NCBI RefSeq assembly: GCF_022012335.1
Contig: NZ_JAKLTO010000001.1
Coordinates: 310,001 to 374,000 of the forward strand
Origin: Flavobacterium sp. SM15
Lineage (GTDB): Bacteria; Bacteroidota; Bacteroidia; Flavobacteriales; Flavobacteriaceae
Length of the DNA stretch: 64,000 bases
Direction: 5' to 3'
Below the pieces are notes generated by a model. It was not told the origin of the DNA, searched no databases, and saw only the letters and a list, made by a program, of their open reading frames with translations. Shown here in pieces: positions 19,201 to 27,756 of the stretch (within the stretch, counting starts at the first letter, position 1; every line of letters starts with the position of its first letter). The position numbers and the translations under genes were made by a program.

Positions 19201-19936
19201 TGGTCAGGTAGAAGATTATACCGTGAATTTAGTTACAGGAAGCACTCCACCATCGTATTGTACTTCTCAAGGAAACAGCACTGCGGATGAGAAAATCGGT
19301 AAAGTAGTTTTTGGAACGATCAACAATACTTCAACAGGTACTGCTGGTTACGAGAACTTCACGGCTCAGTCTACAAATGCAGGCAGAGGAACAGCTTACA
19401 CTATCACCATTACACCATCTTGGACATCATCAGTATATGCTGAAGGATATGCAGTTTGGATCGACTACAACCAAAACGGCTTATTTACTGATGCAGGGGA
19501 GTTGGTATGGAGCAACGCCGCTTCTACAACTACTCCGGTAAGCGGAACCATCACAATTCCAGCTACAGCAACTTTAGGTACAACCAGAATGAGAGTTTCG
19601 ATGAAATACAACGGAGTACCAACTTCTTGCGAAGCGTTCTCTTACGGTCAGGTTGAAGATTACACAGTTAACATTACTTCTACGGCAAAACCTGCTGAAA
19701 CATCAAGTGCTTTAACTGAAGTGAAGTTATACCCGAACCCGGCTACTTCAACTTTAAATATTTCTGAAGTGTCTGAAAATGCAACTTTCAGAGTGTTCAA
19801 CTTAATGGGACAAACCGTTTTAAACGGAAAATTAAACAATGGAGCTATCAACGTTTCTAACTTAGAAGGTGGTAACTATATTATTGAAATTTCCGATAAC
19901 GATGCGGTAATCACAAAACGTTTCATTAAAAAATAA
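16268..19936 (+). CDS. Secreted M12B-like zinc metalloprotease with Fn3, GEVED and T9SS domains
   Basis: 1222 residues. Signal peptide (MKFKLLSVALLACTSITFAQ), propeptide-like region to about 190, then a reprolysin-like peptidase domain with the zinc motif HEMGHQFGANH (H351, H355, H361) and a downstream Met-turn candidate STIMGYAG. After an Ig/PKD-like region come two nearly identical fibronectin type III repeats (about 659-750 and 755-845), two GEVED repeats (about 850-990 and 995-1130, each with AEGYAVWIDYN), and a type A T9SS tail (VKLYPNPATSTLNI ... KRFIKK). It should be exported and released or anchored at the surface. The close similarity of the paired repeats at DNA level indicates internal duplication. 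Confidence 0.94.
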   Translation: MKFKLLSVALLACTSITFAQSGGSFWKAASKKGTIVTTQRGATLPTKNLFELDINGLKNILLRSPKRGINSGVSNVIVAFPNAEGQMERFRILEASNMEPGLAERYPDIKSYVGQGIDNPSSTIHFSISPLGLQTMQINADQSAVFIEPYSKDLSTYSVFKKSDKIASLSHFECKVIENGKASAAASGEALRPNADDGTLRTFRLAMSVTGEYTAYFGGTKALALAAINNTMTRVNGVFEKDFGVHMNLIANTDVVIYTSASTDPYSAAATGSGGAWNQELQTTLTNNIGNAAYDIGHLFGASGGGGNAGCIGCVCTNPTTSVPLGKGSGFTSPGDGIPSGDNFDIDYVAHEMGHQFGANHTFTHSNEGTGAQMEPGSGSTIMGYAGITSLDVQPHSDPYFHAVSIQQVTNNIKSKTCQTNTATGNSVPTANAGLDYTIPKSTAFMLTGSGTDANGDVLNYCWEEMDNGSSSTAPSATKTTGPNYRSYNPSTSAVRYFPKMSSTLTGATTTAGTELTVEALSSVARTLNFRLTVRDNRAGGPANNSDDMIVTVNATAGPFTVSAPNTAVSWAGGSSQTVTWNVAGTTANGVNCANVDILLSTDGGNTWSTVLAATPNDGTQAITVPNTPSASCRIMVKGSNHIFFDVSNANFTITAGSSDTTAPSAPTNLAASGTTQTTTNLSWTASTDNVGVTGYDVYQGATLLGTVATTTYNVTGLVASTAYTFSVKAKDAAGNISAASNTVNVTTLAPATDTTAPTAPTNLAASGTTQTTTNLSWTASTDNIGVTGYDVYQGATLKATVTTTTYAVTGLTAATAYTFSVKAKDAAGNVSSASNTVNVTTLTATASYCASQGNSVADESIGRVQIGTINNASTGGTGYTDFTAISTNLTKGASATITVTPTWTSSAYAEGYAVWIDYNGDKDFDDAGELVWSNAASTTTPVSGTFTVSSTATATSTRMRVSMKYNGVPTQCEAFSYGQVEDYTVNLVTGSTPPSYCTSQGNSTADEKIGKVVFGTINNTSTGTAGYENFTAQSTNAGRGTAYTITITPSWTSSVYAEGYAVWIDYNQNGLFTDAGELVWSNAASTTTPVSGTITIPATATLGTTRMRVSMKYNGVPTSCEAFSYGQVEDYTVNITSTAKPAETSSALTEVKLYPNPATSTLNISEVSENATFRVFNLMGQTVLNGKLNNGAINVSNLEGGNYIIEISDNDAVITKRFIKK
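18244..19675 (+). repeat. Tandem domain duplications inside the metalloprotease gene
   Basis: Fn3 units at about 18244-18522 and 18526-18800 share long runs of residues (TNLAASGTTQTTTNLSWTAS, GVTGYDVYQGATL). GEVED units at about 18811-19235 and 19255-19675 share AEGYAVWIDYN and MRVSMKYNGVPT. Confidence 0.85.
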
Positions 19937-19956
19937 TTGAACACGTTTCCAATACA

Positions 19957-19987
19957 AAAGGTCTTCTGTTACAGAAGGCCTTTTTTG
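19957..19987 (+). terminator. Terminator of the metalloprotease gene
   Basis: AAGGTCTTCT / AGAAGGCCTT hairpin with a T run. Confidence 0.85.
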
Positions 19988-20061
19988 TTAAATGCAATTT
20001 TCGATTCTGCTTTATGGATAATTTCACTACTTTTAACCTTTCTTTTCAAAAACAATCAACA

Positions 20062-21963
20062 ATGAAAAAACTCCTTATCTTAACACTTGGAATGATGGGA
20101 TTAACAGCAAGCGCACAAGAGGTCATGACGCCCGAACTTCTTTGGAAAGTGGGCCGCGTGACACCAATTGGAATTTCCAAAGACGGAAAAAATATCGTTT
20201 ACAAAGTGGCCATCCCTTCGATGGAGGAAAACAAGTCGAATTCGAAATTTTACACCATTCCGATTAACGGAGGGTCAGCAGTAGAAGTGACCGACACCAA
20301 AGATTTGGTAAAAAACAAAAACGTATCTCCAGACGGAAAAAACCTGCTTTCACACAAAGAAGTTAAAGTAGACAAAGTGTTGGGAAAAGATATTTATCCT
20401 GAACTTAAAAAAGCAGACGCACAAGTATACAACGGCTTGGATTACCGCCATTGGGACACATGGAGGGACGGCACTTACAATCACGTTTTCTTCGGTGAGA
20501 ACAACGATAAAGCAACTCCTGTAGATATCATGAAAGGCGAGAATTTCGATTCCCCTCAAAAACCTTTTGGTGGTGACGAAGATTACATCTGGGCTCCGGA
20601 CGGGAAAAGCATCGTTTATGTTTGCAAAAAGAAAGCGGGAACTGATTATGCTATCAGTACCAATACCGATTTGTACCAATACGATTTGGCAACCCAGAAA
20701 ACCAAAAACCTTACCGAGAACAACTTAGGTTATGACACCCATCCTTTATTTTCACCAAATGGCGATTTGACTTGGTTGCAGATGAAGCGCGACGGATATG
20801 AAGCGGATAAAAACGATATCATCGTAAGCTTTAAAGGGATGCACATGAATTTAACCGGAGGTTGGGACGGAACCGTAGAAAGTTTTAAATGGGCAGAAGA
20901 CGGGAAAAAAGTTTATTTCATCGCAGCAGTTGACGGAACTAAGCAACTTTTTGAAGTAAACTTCCCTGGGTTAACCCGAATCGCTATCACAGTAAAACAA
21001 CTTACCAATGGTGATTTTGATGTTACGGAAATCATCGGTTTCAATCAAGGAAAAGTGATCGTTGCCCGCAACGACATGAACCACGCTTCTGAAATTTATT
21101 CGTATGAATTGAAGAAAAAAATCTGGAAACAAATCACCAACGTTAACACCGATTTATACAAAAAACTTGCTTTAAGCAAAACCGAAAAACGATACGTAAC
21201 CACAACCGACGGTAAAAAAATGGTGGTTTGGGTGATCCTTCCTCCTAACTTTGACAAAACCAAAAAGTATCCAGCTTTGTTGTACTGTCAAGGTGGACCA
21301 CAGTCTGCTTTAACCCAATACTACTCTTACCGTTGGAATTTCCAGACAATGGCTGCACAAGGTTATATTGTGGTAGCTCCAAACCGTCGCGGAATGCCGG
21401 GTCATGGTGTAAAATGGAACGAAGACATCAGTAAAGACTGGGGCGGACAGGTAATGGACGACTATCTATCAGCCATTGACGATGTTGCTAAAGAATCCTA
21501 TGTAGACAAATCCCGCTTAGGAGCTGTTGGTGCTAGTTATGGAGGGTATTCGGTGTTCTATTTGGCTGGAATCCACAAAAACCGTTTCAAAACGTTCATT
21601 TCACACTGCGGCGTTTTCAACCTTCAGAGTATGTACGGCACAACCGAAGAAGTGTTCTTCAACAACTTCGATCATGGTGGAGCGTATTGGGAGAAAAACA
21701 ATGCCGATGCACAAAAAGCTTACAGCCAATTCAACCCGATCAATATGGTGAACAACTGGAACACCCCAATTTTAATTATTCAAGGCGGAAAAGATTACCG
21801 AGTGCCAATTGGACAAGGACAGGAAGCTTTCCAAGCTGCTCAGTTAAAAGGTATTAAGAGTCGCTTTATTCTTTTCCCGGAAGAAAACCACTGGGTACTA
21901 AAACCGCAAAACGCTTTGGTTTGGCAACGTGAATTTTTTAAATGGCTGAAAGAAACACTATAA
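20062..21963 (+). CDS. Exported S9 family peptidase (DPP IV / acylaminoacyl-peptidase type)
   Basis: 633 residues from the ATG at 20062, which opens a clean signal peptide (MKKLLILTLGMMGLTASAQ); an in-frame ATG 48 nt earlier would bury it. An N-terminal WD40-like propeller (about 35-370) precedes an alpha/beta-hydrolase domain with triad S492 (GASYGGYSV), D578 (GGKDYRVP) and H610 (EENHWV). It probably removes dipeptides or acylated residues from peptides in the periplasm. Together with the adjoining proteases it forms a peptide-degrading block, but each gene has its own terminator. Confidence 0.93.
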   Translation: MKKLLILTLGMMGLTASAQEVMTPELLWKVGRVTPIGISKDGKNIVYKVAIPSMEENKSNSKFYTIPINGGSAVEVTDTKDLVKNKNVSPDGKNLLSHKEVKVDKVLGKDIYPELKKADAQVYNGLDYRHWDTWRDGTYNHVFFGENNDKATPVDIMKGENFDSPQKPFGGDEDYIWAPDGKSIVYVCKKKAGTDYAISTNTDLYQYDLATQKTKNLTENNLGYDTHPLFSPNGDLTWLQMKRDGYEADKNDIIVSFKGMHMNLTGGWDGTVESFKWAEDGKKVYFIAAVDGTKQLFEVNFPGLTRIAITVKQLTNGDFDVTEIIGFNQGKVIVARNDMNHASEIYSYELKKKIWKQITNVNTDLYKKLALSKTEKRYVTTTDGKKMVVWVILPPNFDKTKKYPALLYCQGGPQSALTQYYSYRWNFQTMAAQGYIVVAPNRRGMPGHGVKWNEDISKDWGGQVMDDYLSAIDDVAKESYVDKSRLGAVGASYGGYSVFYLAGIHKNRFKTFISHCGVFNLQSMYGTTEEVFFNNFDHGGAYWEKNNADAQKAYSQFNPINMVNNWNTPILIIQGGKDYRVPIGQGQEAFQAAQLKGIKSRFILFPEENHWVLKPQNALVWQREFFKWLKETL

Positions 21964-21970
21964 TAAATTG

Positions 21971-21998
21971 AAATCCTGAGGTTTAACTTCAGGATTTT
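21971..21998 (+). terminator. Terminator of the S9 peptidase gene
   Basis: AAATCCTGA / TCAGGATTT hairpin followed by T6. Confidence 0.85.
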
Positions 21999-22093
21999 TT
22001 TCTTAACAAAACCCTAAATTGCTGTTAAAATTACTTTTAGAGTGTAACAATTTTTAATTTTACCAACCAATTGAGAAACCAAAAAATAAAACT

Positions 22094-23290
22094 ATGTTAT
22101 CAATACCTTTGAAACCTTTTCTTGTGGCATCTTCGCTTATTGTAAGTGCAGCTTCTGCTTTTGCTCAGGATAATTTAGTAAACTCGTTAAAAATTAATGC
22201 GAGTGAAAAAAGTAAAGAACTTTACAAATTCTCCGATGTAATCAACATTGAAAACACTTCGATAAAAAACCAAGGTTCCTCAGGTACTTGCTGGAGCTAT
22301 TCTGCAAACTCTTTCTTAGAATCGGAAATGATCCGTATGGGAAAAAAACCAGTAGAACTGTCTCAGATTTTCTCGGCGCGTAACGCTTATATCGAAAAAG
22401 GAAGAAATTATGTTCGCATGCACGGTTCAGTTGCTTTAGGTGATGGTGGTGCCTTTCACGATGTAATCAATATGTATAAAAAATACGGTGCGGTTCCTCA
22501 ATCAGTGTATACCGGTTTGAACTATGGCACTGATAAAAACAAATTTGCTGAAATGGCGGCATTAACCGAAGGTGTTTTGAAAGCGGTAGTGAGCAATCCA
22601 AACGGTGAATTGACTCCGAACTGGGAAAAAGCGTATACGGCAGTGATCGACTCCTATTTAGGCCAAGCTCCAAAATCATTCCAATACAACGGAAAAAACT
22701 ATACTCCGGAAACTTTTGCTAAAGAAGTAGTTGGAATCAATGCGGATGATTATGTGGAAATTTCCTCATTAATGGAATACCCTTATTATACTAAATTCAC
22801 GTTGATGGTACCGGACAACTGGTCGTACGATCAAGTGTACAACGTAAAAATGAACGAACTTACCGATATCATCGACAATGCTTTGAAAAACGGTTACTCA
22901 GTAGCTTGGGCAGGTGATGTTAGTGAGAAATCTTTTTCTTGGAAAAACGGAGTTGCCTTCGTTCCGGAGAAAAAAGTAGAAGACATGACTGCAGATGAAA
23001 AAGCAGATATGTTCAACGGACCTAAAAAAGAAGCTACGGTTACGGAAGAAATGCGTCAGAAAGCATTTGACAACTACACTACTACTGACGATCACGGTAT
23101 GCACATCGTAGGAATTTCCAAAGATCAAAACGGTAAAGAATACTATATCGTGAAAAACTCTTGGGGAACTACCAACGATTACAAAGGATACCTATACATG
23201 TCTAAAGAGTTCGCAAAATACAAAGCCACGGCGATCATGCTACACAAAAAAGCGGTTCCTACAGCAATCGCTAAAAAATTGAGCATCTAA
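22094..23290 (+). CDS. C1 family cysteine peptidase (aminopeptidase C / bleomycin hydrolase type)
   Basis: 398 residues. Signal peptide ends near SAASAFAQ, so the enzyme is exported, unlike the cytoplasmic bleomycin hydrolases. Papain-fold catalytic residues are visible: C66 in NQGSSGTCWSYS, H337 in DDHGMHIVGIS and N355 in IVKNSWGT, with the oxyanion glutamine in NQGSSG. An insertion of about 150 residues between 110 and 260 is characteristic of the PepC/bleomycin hydrolase subfamily. It is monocistronic between terminators. Confidence 0.93.
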   Translation: MLSIPLKPFLVASSLIVSAASAFAQDNLVNSLKINASEKSKELYKFSDVINIENTSIKNQGSSGTCWSYSANSFLESEMIRMGKKPVELSQIFSARNAYIEKGRNYVRMHGSVALGDGGAFHDVINMYKKYGAVPQSVYTGLNYGTDKNKFAEMAALTEGVLKAVVSNPNGELTPNWEKAYTAVIDSYLGQAPKSFQYNGKNYTPETFAKEVVGINADDYVEISSLMEYPYYTKFTLMVPDNWSYDQVYNVKMNELTDIIDNALKNGYSVAWAGDVSEKSFSWKNGVAFVPEKKVEDMTADEKADMFNGPKKEATVTEEMRQKAFDNYTTTDDHGMHIVGISKDQNGKEYYIVKNSWGTTNDYKGYLYMSKEFAKYKATAIMLHKKAVPTAIAKKLSI

Positions 23291-23314
23291 TTAAGACAGT
23301 CATCAATCAGATAA

Positions 23315-23345
23315 GATCCCGGAGTTTAGGCTTCGGGATTTTTTT
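23315..23345 (+). terminator. Terminator of the C1 peptidase gene
   Basis: GATCCCGGAG / CTTCGGGATT hairpin with T run. Confidence 0.85.
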
Positions 23346-23445
23346 GTTTGGCAAATTAACTGCTTAAATTGTACCTTAGTAAAAGCTTATAAATAAAGTG
23401 CCAATCAACATAACACAACCGCTTTTATCCAATCAACCTCTAGAA

Positions 23446-25731
23446 ATGAAAAAACTGGTAATTCTGCTGATCTGTTTTTTTTCTGCAACTCTTTTTTCAC
23501 AAAAAAACGACAAAAAACTAATTTCCTATGTAAAACCGATTATCGGAACACAGCGCATGGGACATGTATATCCAGGTGCCACCGCTCCCTTTGGAATGGT
23601 ACAACTGAGTCCAGACACCGACACCATACCCTATGCTGTCAACGGAAAATACAATCCGGAGGTTTACAAATATTGTGCAGGTTATCAGTATGATGATAAA
23701 ACCATCGTGGGATTTAGCCATACGCATTTCAGTGGAACCGGACACTCGGATTTAGGCGATTTTTTAATCATGCCAACCACAGGACCATTGCAACTGAATC
23801 CCGGTATTTCCAAAAATCCTGCTTCTGGTTTCCGTTCTGCTTTTTCCCATGAAAACGAAACTGCTCAAGCGGGATATTACAAAGTAAAGCTAGACGATCA
23901 CGCAATTGTGGCTGAACTTACCGCTACCAATCGTGTTGGTTTTCATCAGTATACTTTTCCAAAATCTGAGGAAGCACACATCATTTTAGATCTGATGAGC
24001 GGCATTTACAATTATCCCGAAAAGAACGTTTGGACCTATGTTCGGGTAGTTAACGACACCTTAATCACCGGATACCGACAAACCAACGGATGGGCAAAAA
24101 ACAGAGTGCAGTATTTTGCACTTTCATTTTCAAAACCGTTTATCAGTTATGGCAGTAAGAATTTTGAAGATAAACTAGTTTACAGAGGTTTCTGGGGAAA
24201 GTTCAATCAAAACAAAAATTTTCCTGAAATCTCCGGAAAACAAATTCGTATACATTTTGACTTTAAAACCGAAGCACAGGAAAAAATAAAAATAAAATTG
24301 GCACTTTCTTCTGTAAGCATGAGCGGAGCCTTGGCAAACCTTAAAGCCGAAATTCCGCATTGGAATTTTGAGACTATTAAAAAACAGACCCAGGATTTAT
24401 GGGAAACAGAATTGCATAAAGTAACCATTGAAGGAGATCAAGAATTAAAAGAAAATTTCTATACCGCGCTTTACCATTCGTTTTTGGCCCCTACCACTTA
24501 TATGGATGCCGACGGCAAATACAAAGGACTTGACCAGGAAACCCATAAGGCTGAAGGTTTTACAAACTACACCACCTTCTCTCTTTGGGATACTTACAGG
24601 GCCTTGCATCCACTTTTTAACATCCTTCAAACCAAGAGAAACAATGACATGGTGCATTCCATGATGAAGCATTATGAGCAAAGTGCACAAAAAATGTTAC
24701 CGATCTGGAGCCATTATGCCAACGACAATTGGTGCATGAGCGGTTATCACGGTGTTTCCGTTGTAGCTGATGCACTACTTAAGAATTCCTATACAGGAGA
24801 CCCGCTAAAAGCTTTAGAAGCCTGTGTAGCCACAGCCAACAAACGCAATTATGAAGGTATTGGAGATTACATCGACAAAGGCTATATTCCTTCCGAAAAA
24901 AGTAATATTTCAGTTTCAAATACTTTGGAATACGCTTATGACGATTGGGCTATTGCGCAACTTGCAAAAAAACTAAATCAGGAAGCCATTTACACACAGT
25001 TCCTAAAACGCTCCGAGAACTGGAAAAACAATTTTGACAAAAGCATTGGTTTTATGCGTCCAAAATCCGTGGATGGAACTTTCAAAAAAGAATTTGACAT
25101 CCTGAGTACGCATGGACAAGGTTTTATCGAAGGAAACAGCTGGAATTACAGTTTTTTTGTTCCTCACGATCCATCGGGTTTAATCACACTAATGGGAGGT
25201 CAAAAACAATTCGTCAAAAAACTGGATCAATTGTTCTCGATGGATTTACCGGATAGTTTTTTTGCCGAGACAGAAGATATTACCCGAGATGGCATTATGG
25301 GTGGTTACGTACACGGAAACGAACCGGCACATCACGTGGCGTATTTGTACAACTGGACCAATCAACCTTGGAAGACACAGGAAAAAATAAGACAGATTTT
25401 AAAAAAGCAATACAAACCAACACCAGATGGTCTGGGTGGTAATGACGATTGCGGTCAGATGAGCGCCTGGTACATTTTCTCTTCTTTAGGTTTTTATCCG
25501 GTAGCACCGGGTTCAAATGAATATGCCATTGGAAGCCCAAGCATCCATTCCGCAAAACTACAATTGGAAAACGGCAATGTCTTTGAAATTGAAGTCTTAA
25601 ATCCATCGGACAAAAACATCTATGTAAAAAGCATGACTTTAAACGGCGCGCCTTTGCAAAACTATTTTATAAGTCACGAAACCATTATGAAAGGCGGCAA
25701 GTTAAAATTCATCATGAATGATAAACACTAA
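23446..25731 (+). CDS. GH92 family alpha-mannosidase, exported
   Basis: 761 residues from the ATG at 23446, which starts a signal peptide (MKKLVILLICFFSATLFSQ); an upstream in-frame GTG at 23398 would place 16 odd residues before it. GH92 enzymes are calcium-dependent exo-alpha-mannosidases acting on N-glycan or yeast mannan linkages. Visible family features: the N-terminal VKPIIGTQRMGHVYPGATAP, GFSHTHFSGTGHSDLGDF, YTTFSLWDTYRALHPLF near 395-410, GNEPAHHVAYLYNW near 625 and GNDDCGQMSAWYIFSSLGFY near 665-685. No SusCD pair, other glycosidase or sulfatase lies nearby, so it is outside a polysaccharide utilisation locus. A weak promoter (TTG 23348, TACCTTAG 23372) may precede it. Confidence 0.95.
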   Translation: MKKLVILLICFFSATLFSQKNDKKLISYVKPIIGTQRMGHVYPGATAPFGMVQLSPDTDTIPYAVNGKYNPEVYKYCAGYQYDDKTIVGFSHTHFSGTGHSDLGDFLIMPTTGPLQLNPGISKNPASGFRSAFSHENETAQAGYYKVKLDDHAIVAELTATNRVGFHQYTFPKSEEAHIILDLMSGIYNYPEKNVWTYVRVVNDTLITGYRQTNGWAKNRVQYFALSFSKPFISYGSKNFEDKLVYRGFWGKFNQNKNFPEISGKQIRIHFDFKTEAQEKIKIKLALSSVSMSGALANLKAEIPHWNFETIKKQTQDLWETELHKVTIEGDQELKENFYTALYHSFLAPTTYMDADGKYKGLDQETHKAEGFTNYTTFSLWDTYRALHPLFNILQTKRNNDMVHSMMKHYEQSAQKMLPIWSHYANDNWCMSGYHGVSVVADALLKNSYTGDPLKALEACVATANKRNYEGIGDYIDKGYIPSEKSNISVSNTLEYAYDDWAIAQLAKKLNQEAIYTQFLKRSENWKNNFDKSIGFMRPKSVDGTFKKEFDILSTHGQGFIEGNSWNYSFFVPHDPSGLITLMGGQKQFVKKLDQLFSMDLPDSFFAETEDITRDGIMGGYVHGNEPAHHVAYLYNWTNQPWKTQEKIRQILKKQYKPTPDGLGGNDDCGQMSAWYIFSSLGFYPVAPGSNEYAIGSPSIHSAKLQLENGNVFEIEVLNPSDKNIYVKSMTLNGAPLQNYFISHETIMKGGKLKFIMNDKH

Positions 25732-25773
25732 AGCTATTGTCTGGTTTATTATTCACTGGAAACAGTTACATCA

Positions 25774-25806
25774 TAAAAAAAGCCCAATCTAAGATTGGGC
25801 TTTTTT
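25774..25806. terminator. Bidirectional terminator between the GH92 gene and accC
   Basis: AAAAAAGCCCAATCT / AGATTGGGCTTTTTT, near-perfect inverted repeat with A and T runs on either side. Confidence 0.92.
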
Positions 25807-25810
25807 CTAT

Positions 25811-27151
25811 TTATTCTTTCATTTCGAAAGATTCCATGAACTTGGTTGTATAGTTTCCAGCAACATAATCCGGATGATCCATCAACTGTCTGTGGAATGG
25901 AATCGTGGTCTTGATTCCCTCAATGTAAAACTCATCCAAAGCGCGTTTCATTTTTGAAATCGCTTCTTCACGGGTTTGTGCCGTTGTAATCAACTTAGCG
26001 ATCATCGAATCATAATTTGGCGGGATCGTATATCCTGCATATACGTGTGTATCCAAACGAACCCCGTGGCCTCCCGGTGAGTGTAAAACCGTGATTTTAC
26101 CTGGAGAAGGACGGAAATCGTTGTAAGGATCCTCCGCATTGATACGACATTCGATCGAGTGCAATTGTGGTAAATAATTTTTACCTGAAATTGGAATTCC
26201 TGCCGCTACCATAATTTGCTCACGAATCAAATCGTAATCGATAACCTGCTCCGTAATTGGGTGCTCTACCTGAATACGGGTATTCATTTCCATGAAGTAG
26301 AAGTTACGGTGTTTATCCACTAAGAATTCCACTGTACCTGCTCCTTCGTATTTAATGAATTCTGCTGCTTTAACCGCTGCATCACCCATTTTCTCACGTA
26401 ATTCATCAGTCATGAAAGGCGAAGGTGTTTCCTCTGTTAATTTCTGGTGACGACGCTGAACCGAGCAATCTCTTTCAGAAAGGTGACACGCTTTACCGTA
26501 GGAATCCCCAACCACCTGAATCTCGATATGACGAGGCTCTTCGATTAGTTTCTCCATGTACATCCCGTCGTTACCGAACGCTGCTCCGGCTTCCATACGG
26601 GCACCTTCCCATGCTTTCAATAAATCTTCCTGTTTCCAAACCGCACGCATACCTTTTCCTCCACCTCCGGCAGTAGCCTTTAGCATTACCGGATAACCCA
26701 TCTCTTTTGCGATTTTTTCTGCTTGTTCGTAGGATTCTAAAATTCCATCCGATCCTGGTACACATGGTACACCAGCAGCTTTCATGGTTGCTTTAGCCGT
26801 AGCTTTGTCTCCCATTTTTTCAATCATTTCCGGAGAAGCACCAATAAATTTGATATTGTGTTCCTGGCAGATTTTAGAGAATTTAGCATTCTCTGATAAA
26901 AATCCGTATCCCGGGTGAATGGCATCTGCATTGGTGATTTCCGCTGCAGCGATGATGTTCGACATCTTTAAATAGGAAAGATTACTTGGCGCTGGTCCGA
27001 TACATACCGCTTCGTCTGCAAACTTAACATGTAAGCTTTCCGCATCGGCAGTAGAATAAACCGCAACCGTTTTGATTCCCATTTCTTTACAGGTTCTGAT
27101 TACACGAAGTGCAATTTCCCCCCTGTTTGCGATTAATATTTTTTTAAACAT
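25811..27151 (-). CDS. accC: Acetyl-CoA carboxylase, biotin carboxylase subunit
   Basis: 446 residues, full length. It carboxylates the biotin on AccB with bicarbonate and ATP, the first half reaction of malonyl-CoA formation. N-terminal [19 protein letters not shown] is the family opening. The ATP-grasp glycine loop [10 protein letters not shown] is at 161-170, with the [12 protein letters not shown] motif and [13 protein letters not shown] (Mg and catalytic residues) further on. It follows accB by 96 nt and is the last gene before the shared terminator. The carboxyltransferase genes accA and accD are not in this window. Confidence 0.97.
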   Translation of the reverse strand: MFKKILIANRGEIALRVIRTCKEMGIKTVAVYSTADAESLHVKFADEAVCIGPAPSNLSYLKMSNIIAAAEITNADAIHPGYGFLSENAKFSKICQEHNIKFIGASPEMIEKMGDKATAKATMKAAGVPCVPGSDGILESYEQAEKIAKEMGYPVMLKATAGGGGKGMRAVWKQEDLLKAWEGARMEAGAAFGNDGMYMEKLIEEPRHIEIQVVGDSYGKACHLSERDCSVQRRHQKLTEETPSPFMTDELREKMGDAAVKAAEFIKYEGAGTVEFLVDKHRNFYFMEMNTRIQVEHPITEQVIDYDLIREQIMVAAGIPISGKNYLPQLHSIECRINAEDPYNDFRPSPGKITVLHSPGGHGVRLDTHVYAGYTIPPNYDSMIAKLITTAQTREEAISKMKRALDEFYIEGIKTTIPFHRQLMDHPDYVAGNYTTKFMESFEMKE

Positions 27152-27164
27152 CTTGTTTCAATTA

Positions 27165-27198
27165 GATAATTAGACAATTGATTATTGGATAATTAGAC
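27165..27198 (-). repeat. Short direct repeat in the accB-accC spacer
   Basis: GATAATTAGAC occurs at 27165-27175 and 27188-27198 within an AT-rich, nearly repetitive 96-nt spacer. Confidence 0.45.
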
Positions 27199-27247
27199 CG
27201 TCAAACTTCACAAAAGCCTGACATACTAATAATCTAATGATCTAAAA

Positions 27248-27730
27248 TTAAGATGGGTCAACTAAGAATAAAGGTTGATCGAATTCAACTGGTGAAGCAT
27301 CATCCACTAAAATCTTAACGATTTTACCTGAAATTTCAGATTCGATTTCGTTGAATAATTTCATAGCTTCGATCACACAAACCACATCCCCTTTCGATAC
27401 TGAGCTTCCTACTTCAACAAACATTGGTTTATCTGGAGCAGGTTTTCTGTAGAAGGTTCCAATCATTGGCGATTTGATAGTGATATATTTTGAATTGTCG
27501 TCTGCTGCTGGAGCTGCTGCAACTGGAGCCGCTGCTACTGGAGCTGCTGCTACTGGAGCTGCAACTTGTGACATAGCCTGCATTGGAACATGTTGAACAT
27601 AAGTTGTTTCAGCTGCTCCTCCTTCAGTTGTTTTGATGGTGATTTTAAAATCATCCATTTCTAATTTTACTTCTGTAGCACCAGATTTTGCTACAAATTT
27701 GATTAGGTTTTGAATTTCTCTGATATCCAT
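27248..27730 (-). CDS. accB: Biotin carboxyl carrier protein of acetyl-CoA carboxylase
   Basis: 160 residues. The N-terminal part (1-60) is followed by a flexible Ala/Pro linker made of repeated AAPVA units (about 60-75), then the biotinyl domain with target lysine K124 in VIEAMKLFNE. The carrier swings biotin between AccC and the carboxyltransferase. It is 26 nt downstream of fabH and upstream of accC, the common fabH-accB-accC order in Flavobacteria. The linker repeats show as a short tandem GCTGCTACTGGA-like pattern in the DNA. Confidence 0.97.
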   Translation of the reverse strand: MDIREIQNLIKFVAKSGATEVKLEMDDFKITIKTTEGGAAETTYVQHVPMQAMSQVAAPVAAAPVAAAPVAAAPAADDNSKYITIKSPMIGTFYRKPAPDKPMFVEVGSSVSKGDVVCVIEAMKLFNEIESEISGKIVKILVDDASPVEFDQPLFLVDPS

Positions 27731-27756
27731 ACTATTCTAAATTTGGTTTTGGTTGT

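Noticed and set aside
27500..27570. Short tandem repeat considered as a CRISPR-like or regulatory array
   Set aside because: It is the Ala/Pro linker coding sequence of accB, in frame and with no spacers.
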